Origin: DATKNA01 sp963786765
Lineage (GTDB): Bacteria; Actinomycetota; Actinomycetes; Actinomycetales; Kineosporiaceae
Length of the DNA stretch: 64,000 nt
Assembly (NCBI GenBank): GCA_963786765.1
Contig: CAWBAJ010000014.1
Location: 1-64,000 of the forward strand
Reading direction: 5' to 3'
The notes under the pieces are model-generated. The model had not been told where the DNA came from and did not search any database. It worked only from the letters and a program-made list of their open reading frames with translations. Position 1 is the first letter of the stretch. Each line of letters opens with the position of its first letter. Below, piece by piece: positions 61,444-64,000 of the stretch. The position numbers and the translations under genes are program-made.

Positions 61444-62327
61444 ACATCATCGAGACCCAGGCCCTCGGCCGCCGGTACGGCGGCACCTGGGCCCTGCGGG
61501 ACTGCACCCTCGCCATCCCCGAGGGCCACCTCGTCGCGCTGGTCGGGCCCAACGGCGCCGGCAAGACCACCCTGCTCAACATCGTGGTCGGGCTGACGGC
61601 ACCCACGACCGGCAGTGTCAGCGTGCTCGACGGCATCCCGGCCGGATCGCCCGCCGCGCTCGACGGCATCGCCTTCGTCGCCCAGGACATGCCGCTGTAC
61701 CGCCACCTCTCCGTGGCCGACATGCTGCACCTGACCCGCAACCTCAACCACGACTTCGACGCCGCTTACGCGCGGGCGAGACTGCGCGATCTGGGGATCG
61801 CCGAGAAGCACCGGGCCGGCAAGCTGTCCGGCGGCCAGCAGGCCCAACTGGCGCTGACACTCGCGCTGGCGAGGCATCCGCGCCTCCTCGTCCTCGACGA
61901 GCCGACCGCCCCGCTCGATCCGCTCGCCCGCCACGACTTCATGGCCACCGTGATGGCCGCGATGGCCGAGGACGGGCTCTCGGTCCTGCTCTCCTCGCAC
62001 GGTGCTGGCGGAGCTGGAGCGCGTCGCGGACTATCTCGTGCTGATCGCGCACGGCCGTCGTCCGCCTCGACGGCACCGTCGACGACCTGGCCGCCCGGCA
62101 CCGGCTCATGACCGGACCCGCCCGGGCGGCCGCGCGACCCGCGTGGCACGTCATCCAGGCCAGCCAGGCCGGGTCGCAGCAGCATCTGCTCGTCCGCCTC
62201 GACGCGCCCACCGATCCCGACCCGGCCGGGTGGGAAGCGCGACGGTCGGCGTGGAGGAGCTCGCCTTGGCCTATCTGCGTGAGTCGTCGACCCCCGCAAC
62301 CTCGACGCCGTGGAGGCGACGAGATGA
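61440..62327 (+). pseudogene. ABC transporter ATPase, several frameshifts
   Basis: The first 180 residues are intact: IIETQALGRRYGGTWALRDC, Walker A GPNGAGKTTLLNIVVG, Q-loop FVAQDMPLYRHL, signature LSGGQQAQLALTLALAR, Walker B LLVLDEPTAPLDP, then SVLLSSH (H-loop). From 62000 on, the rest (LAELERVADYLVLIAHG, LDGTVDDLAARHRL, VGVEELALAYLRES) jumps frames four times, ending at TGA 62325-62327. It belongs with the permease gene, which starts inside its stop (ATGA). Confidence 0.8.
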
Positions 62328-63356
62328 CCAACCTCGGTCCTGACGCCCGCACCGACCTCTGCGCTGCGGCCCGTCCCGTGGCGCCGCCTGCTCTGGGTCG
62401 CGTGGCGCCGCTACCGCACCACCCTGGCGGCCACCGCCGCGCTGCTGGCCTCGTCGCCGTCTACTGCTGATCCAGGGTGAGCGGATCCGGACCGCGTACG
62501 CCGTTGCGCAGGCGTGCCGGCCGCAGTCGTCCGCGAGCTGCCGCTTCGAGTTCCAGAACTTCCACGACACCTACGGGAGCGTCGGGTTCCTCGGGGCGCT
62601 GCTCGTCTGGACCCCGGCACTGATCGGGGCCTTCGCCGGCGCCCCGCTCCTGGCCAGGGAGCTCGAGACCGGGACGTTCCGCTTCGCCTGGACCCAGGGC
62701 GTCGGCCGGATGCGGTGGGCTGGTCGCCCATCCTCGTGTCGGGAGCGTTCGGCGTCGCCGTCGTCAGCGCTGCGTTCGGCGCGCTCGTCACCTGGTACGA
62801 CCGGCCGTTGGTCGCCAGCGGCATCCAGCAGCGGCTCCAGGCCAGCGTGTTCCCTCCCACCGGGGTCGCGGTCGTGGGCTGGGCGCCTGGCGGCGTTCGC
62901 CGCGGCGTCCTGCCCGGCCTGGTGTCGCGGCGCGTGTGCCGGCGCTGGCGGCAACCCTGGCGGTCTGGACCGGGCTGGCCTTCCTACGCGCCGAGTCTGC
63001 GGCCCCACTACGGGCGCCCGCTCGCCACCAGCCGCCTGCAGCTCCCAGACCGACCTGCCGGTCGACCAGTGGTGGACCCACGGCGGCGTGCGTGTCAGCG
63101 ACGCGCAGATCAACCAGGCGCTGCAGGCCATCGGCGTCCAGAGCGCGACGGCGGCGGCGACGTCCGGGCCGGGCCCGGAAGCAGCTCGGTCGACCCGGTC
63201 CAGTACCTGCTCCAGCACGGCTACACCCAATGGACCAGCTACCAGCCGGACAGCCGCTACTGGACCTTCCAGTGGATCGAGTTCGGCTGGCTCGCCCTCG
63301 TGTCGATGCTCCTTCTCGCCGTGACGCTCTGGATGGTACGTCACCGGAACGCCTAG
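62324..63356 (+). pseudogene. ABC-2-type permease, several frameshifts
   Basis: Fragments in order: RLLWVAWRRYRTTLAATAAL, GSVGFLGALLVWTPALIGAF, GAPLLARELETGTFRFAWTQ, ILVSGAFGVAVVSAAFGALV, and the C-terminal SRYWTFQWIEFGWLALVSML ending at TAG 63354-63356. These are typical of membrane subunits paired with YtrB-like ATPases. At least five shifts. It may have pumped out or sensed lipid-linked compounds. Confidence 0.7.
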
Positions 63357-63374
63357 ACGGTATGGGGGTTCGGG

Positions 63375-63455
63375 CTGGGGGCCTCGACCGCATGTGAACG
63401 TGGGTTGCGGTCGGGGTTGGCCGGCCGTAGAGCCACAGATGTGGGAGGCCCCCAG
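63375..63455 (+). ncRNA. Structured leader of the IS110 element, candidate bridge RNA or translation-control fold
   Basis: Outer perfect 11-base stem (CTGGGGGCCTC at 63375-63385 with 63445-63455, which touches the GTG start codon), inner stem GACCGCA/TGCGGTC (63386-63392, 63406-63412) and a further small hairpin CCACA-GA-TGTGG near 63433. IS110 elements are known to encode a bridge RNA in non-coding DNA by the transposase. The available length (about 80-95 bases) is short for a full one. Confidence 0.35.
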
Positions 63456-64000
63456 TGGTTGTTCAGCGTACGAGTGTGGGTCTGGATGTGCACGCACGAT
63501 CGGTGGTCGCCTCGGCGTTGGACGGGGACACCGGCGAGATCATCGAGCGGCGGTTGTCGCCGGCTCACGCGGATGTCGCGGCCTGGATTGGCGGTCTGTC
63601 GGGGCCGGTCAGGGTCACCTATGAGGCCGGTCCGACGGGGTTCGGGCTGGCCAGGTTCCTGCGGTCGCGGGGGGTCGAGGTCGACGTTGCGGCGCCGTCG
63701 AAGCTGTTGCGGCCCAGCGGGGACCGGGTCAAGACCGACGTGCGCGACGCGCGGCATCTGGCGCGGCTGCTGCACGCGGGGCAGATCGTCGCGGTCACGG
63801 TGCCGGACCAGGCCACCGAGGCCGCGCGGGACCTGGTCCGGGCCCGGGAAGACGCCCGCGGGGACCTGATGTCGGCCCGGCACCGGGTGTCCAAACTGCT
63901 GCTACGCCAGGGGATCGTCTGGTCCGGCGGGAAGGCCTGGACCGGGATCCACGACCGCTGGCTGCGGGCCCAACGGTTCGAGCCGGTGCCGCTGCAGCTG
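63455..64000 (+). CDS. IS110-family transposase, partial
   Basis: 182 codons in frame from GTG 63455 to the window end, no interruption. The N-terminal RuvC-like DEDD domain is complete: GLDVHARSVVASALDG (first Asp), VTYEAGPTGFGLARFL (Glu), KTDVRDARHLARLL (the two Asp), then the coiled coil (ARDLVRAREDARGDLMSARH). The C-terminal Tnp domain with the catalytic serine is beyond the window. It would catalyse RNA-guided insertion in recent models of the family. Confidence 0.9.
   Translation, partial: MVVQRTSVGLDVHARSVVASALDGDTGEIIERRLSPAHADVAAWIGGLSGPVRVTYEAGPTGFGLARFLRSRGVEVDVAAPSKLLRPSGDRVKTDVRDARHLARLLHAGQIVAVTVPDQATEAARDLVRAREDARGDLMSARHRVSKLLLRQGIVWSGGKAWTGIHDRWLRAQRFEPVPLQL

Larger units (their letters stand above)
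63375..64000 (+). mobile_element. IS110-family insertion sequence, left part only
   Basis: Transposase gene plus structured leader; the right end is outside the window. The exact left boundary cannot be fixed because IS110 ends lack long inverted repeats; it lies between the permease stop (63356) and 63455. Confidence 0.7.

Overview
The window is high-GC chromosomal DNA from an actinomycete. Three markers support this: a bacterial proteasome activator ending in GQYL, a SigE-type ECF sigma factor, and a tad/Flp locus closed by a LysM-BTAD protein. Many genes begin with GTG, and several look leaderless, with a -10 hexamer ending exactly 7 bases before the start codon. I cannot name the genus.

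Layout. 0-2.3 kb: tail of a Pro/Ser-rich protein, then a broken AAA ATPase and a broken 2'-5' RNA ligase-like gene. 2.3-10.5 kb: YceI protein, glycerophosphodiester phosphodiesterase, anti-sigma-type kinase, a DUF5926 protein with SEC-C motif, two glycosyltransferases, and a large phosphatase-like membrane protein. 10.6-12.5 kb: an XRE-TPR regulator facing a 43-residue secreted peptide gene, with five GTCA-N8-10-TGAC sites around the peptide gene; this is the best candidate here for an undescribed system. 12.5-21.7 kb: diacylglycerol kinase, serS, two HAD phosphatases, an M50 protease, a DivIVA-like protein with a long His-rich repeat, and an APC permease. 21.7-24.9 kb: ferredoxin, two paralogous helical proteins, bpa, and a cysteine desulfurase-like enzyme. 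24.9-36.7 kb: a ribbon-helix-helix-like two-gene unit, a sigma-like gene and a tad/Flp pilus operon. 36.8-40.7 kb: housekeeping genes including yidC and mobA. 40.8-45.3 kb: a cobalamin-riboswitch operon (BtuF-, BtuC- and BtuD-like proteins, cbiZ, ogt). 45.3-58.6 kb: a degenerate patatin-like protein, M1 peptidase, hydrolase, cysK-cysE, a polysaccharide deacetylase, the ECF sigma factor with its membrane partner, a dehydrogenase and a CPA1 antiporter. 59-64 kb: tRNA-Ser(TGA) followed by island-like DNA with decayed NERD and GntR-ABC genes and the start of an IS110-family element.

Single-base frameshifts are frequent and clustered (0-2.2, 13.6-20 and 59.4-63.3 kb, with single cases near 26.1 and 44.95 kb), while the rest is clean. 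They hit the essential gene serS five times, so at least part of them are probably sequence errors rather than real gene decay. I label these genes pseudogene because the reading frame as given is broken, and give the reconstructed product.

Working units: the riboswitch operon should import corrinoids and remodel them with CbiZ; cysK-cysE make cysteine from serine; the tad genes build a surface fibre; Bpa opens the 20S proteasome independently of ATP.
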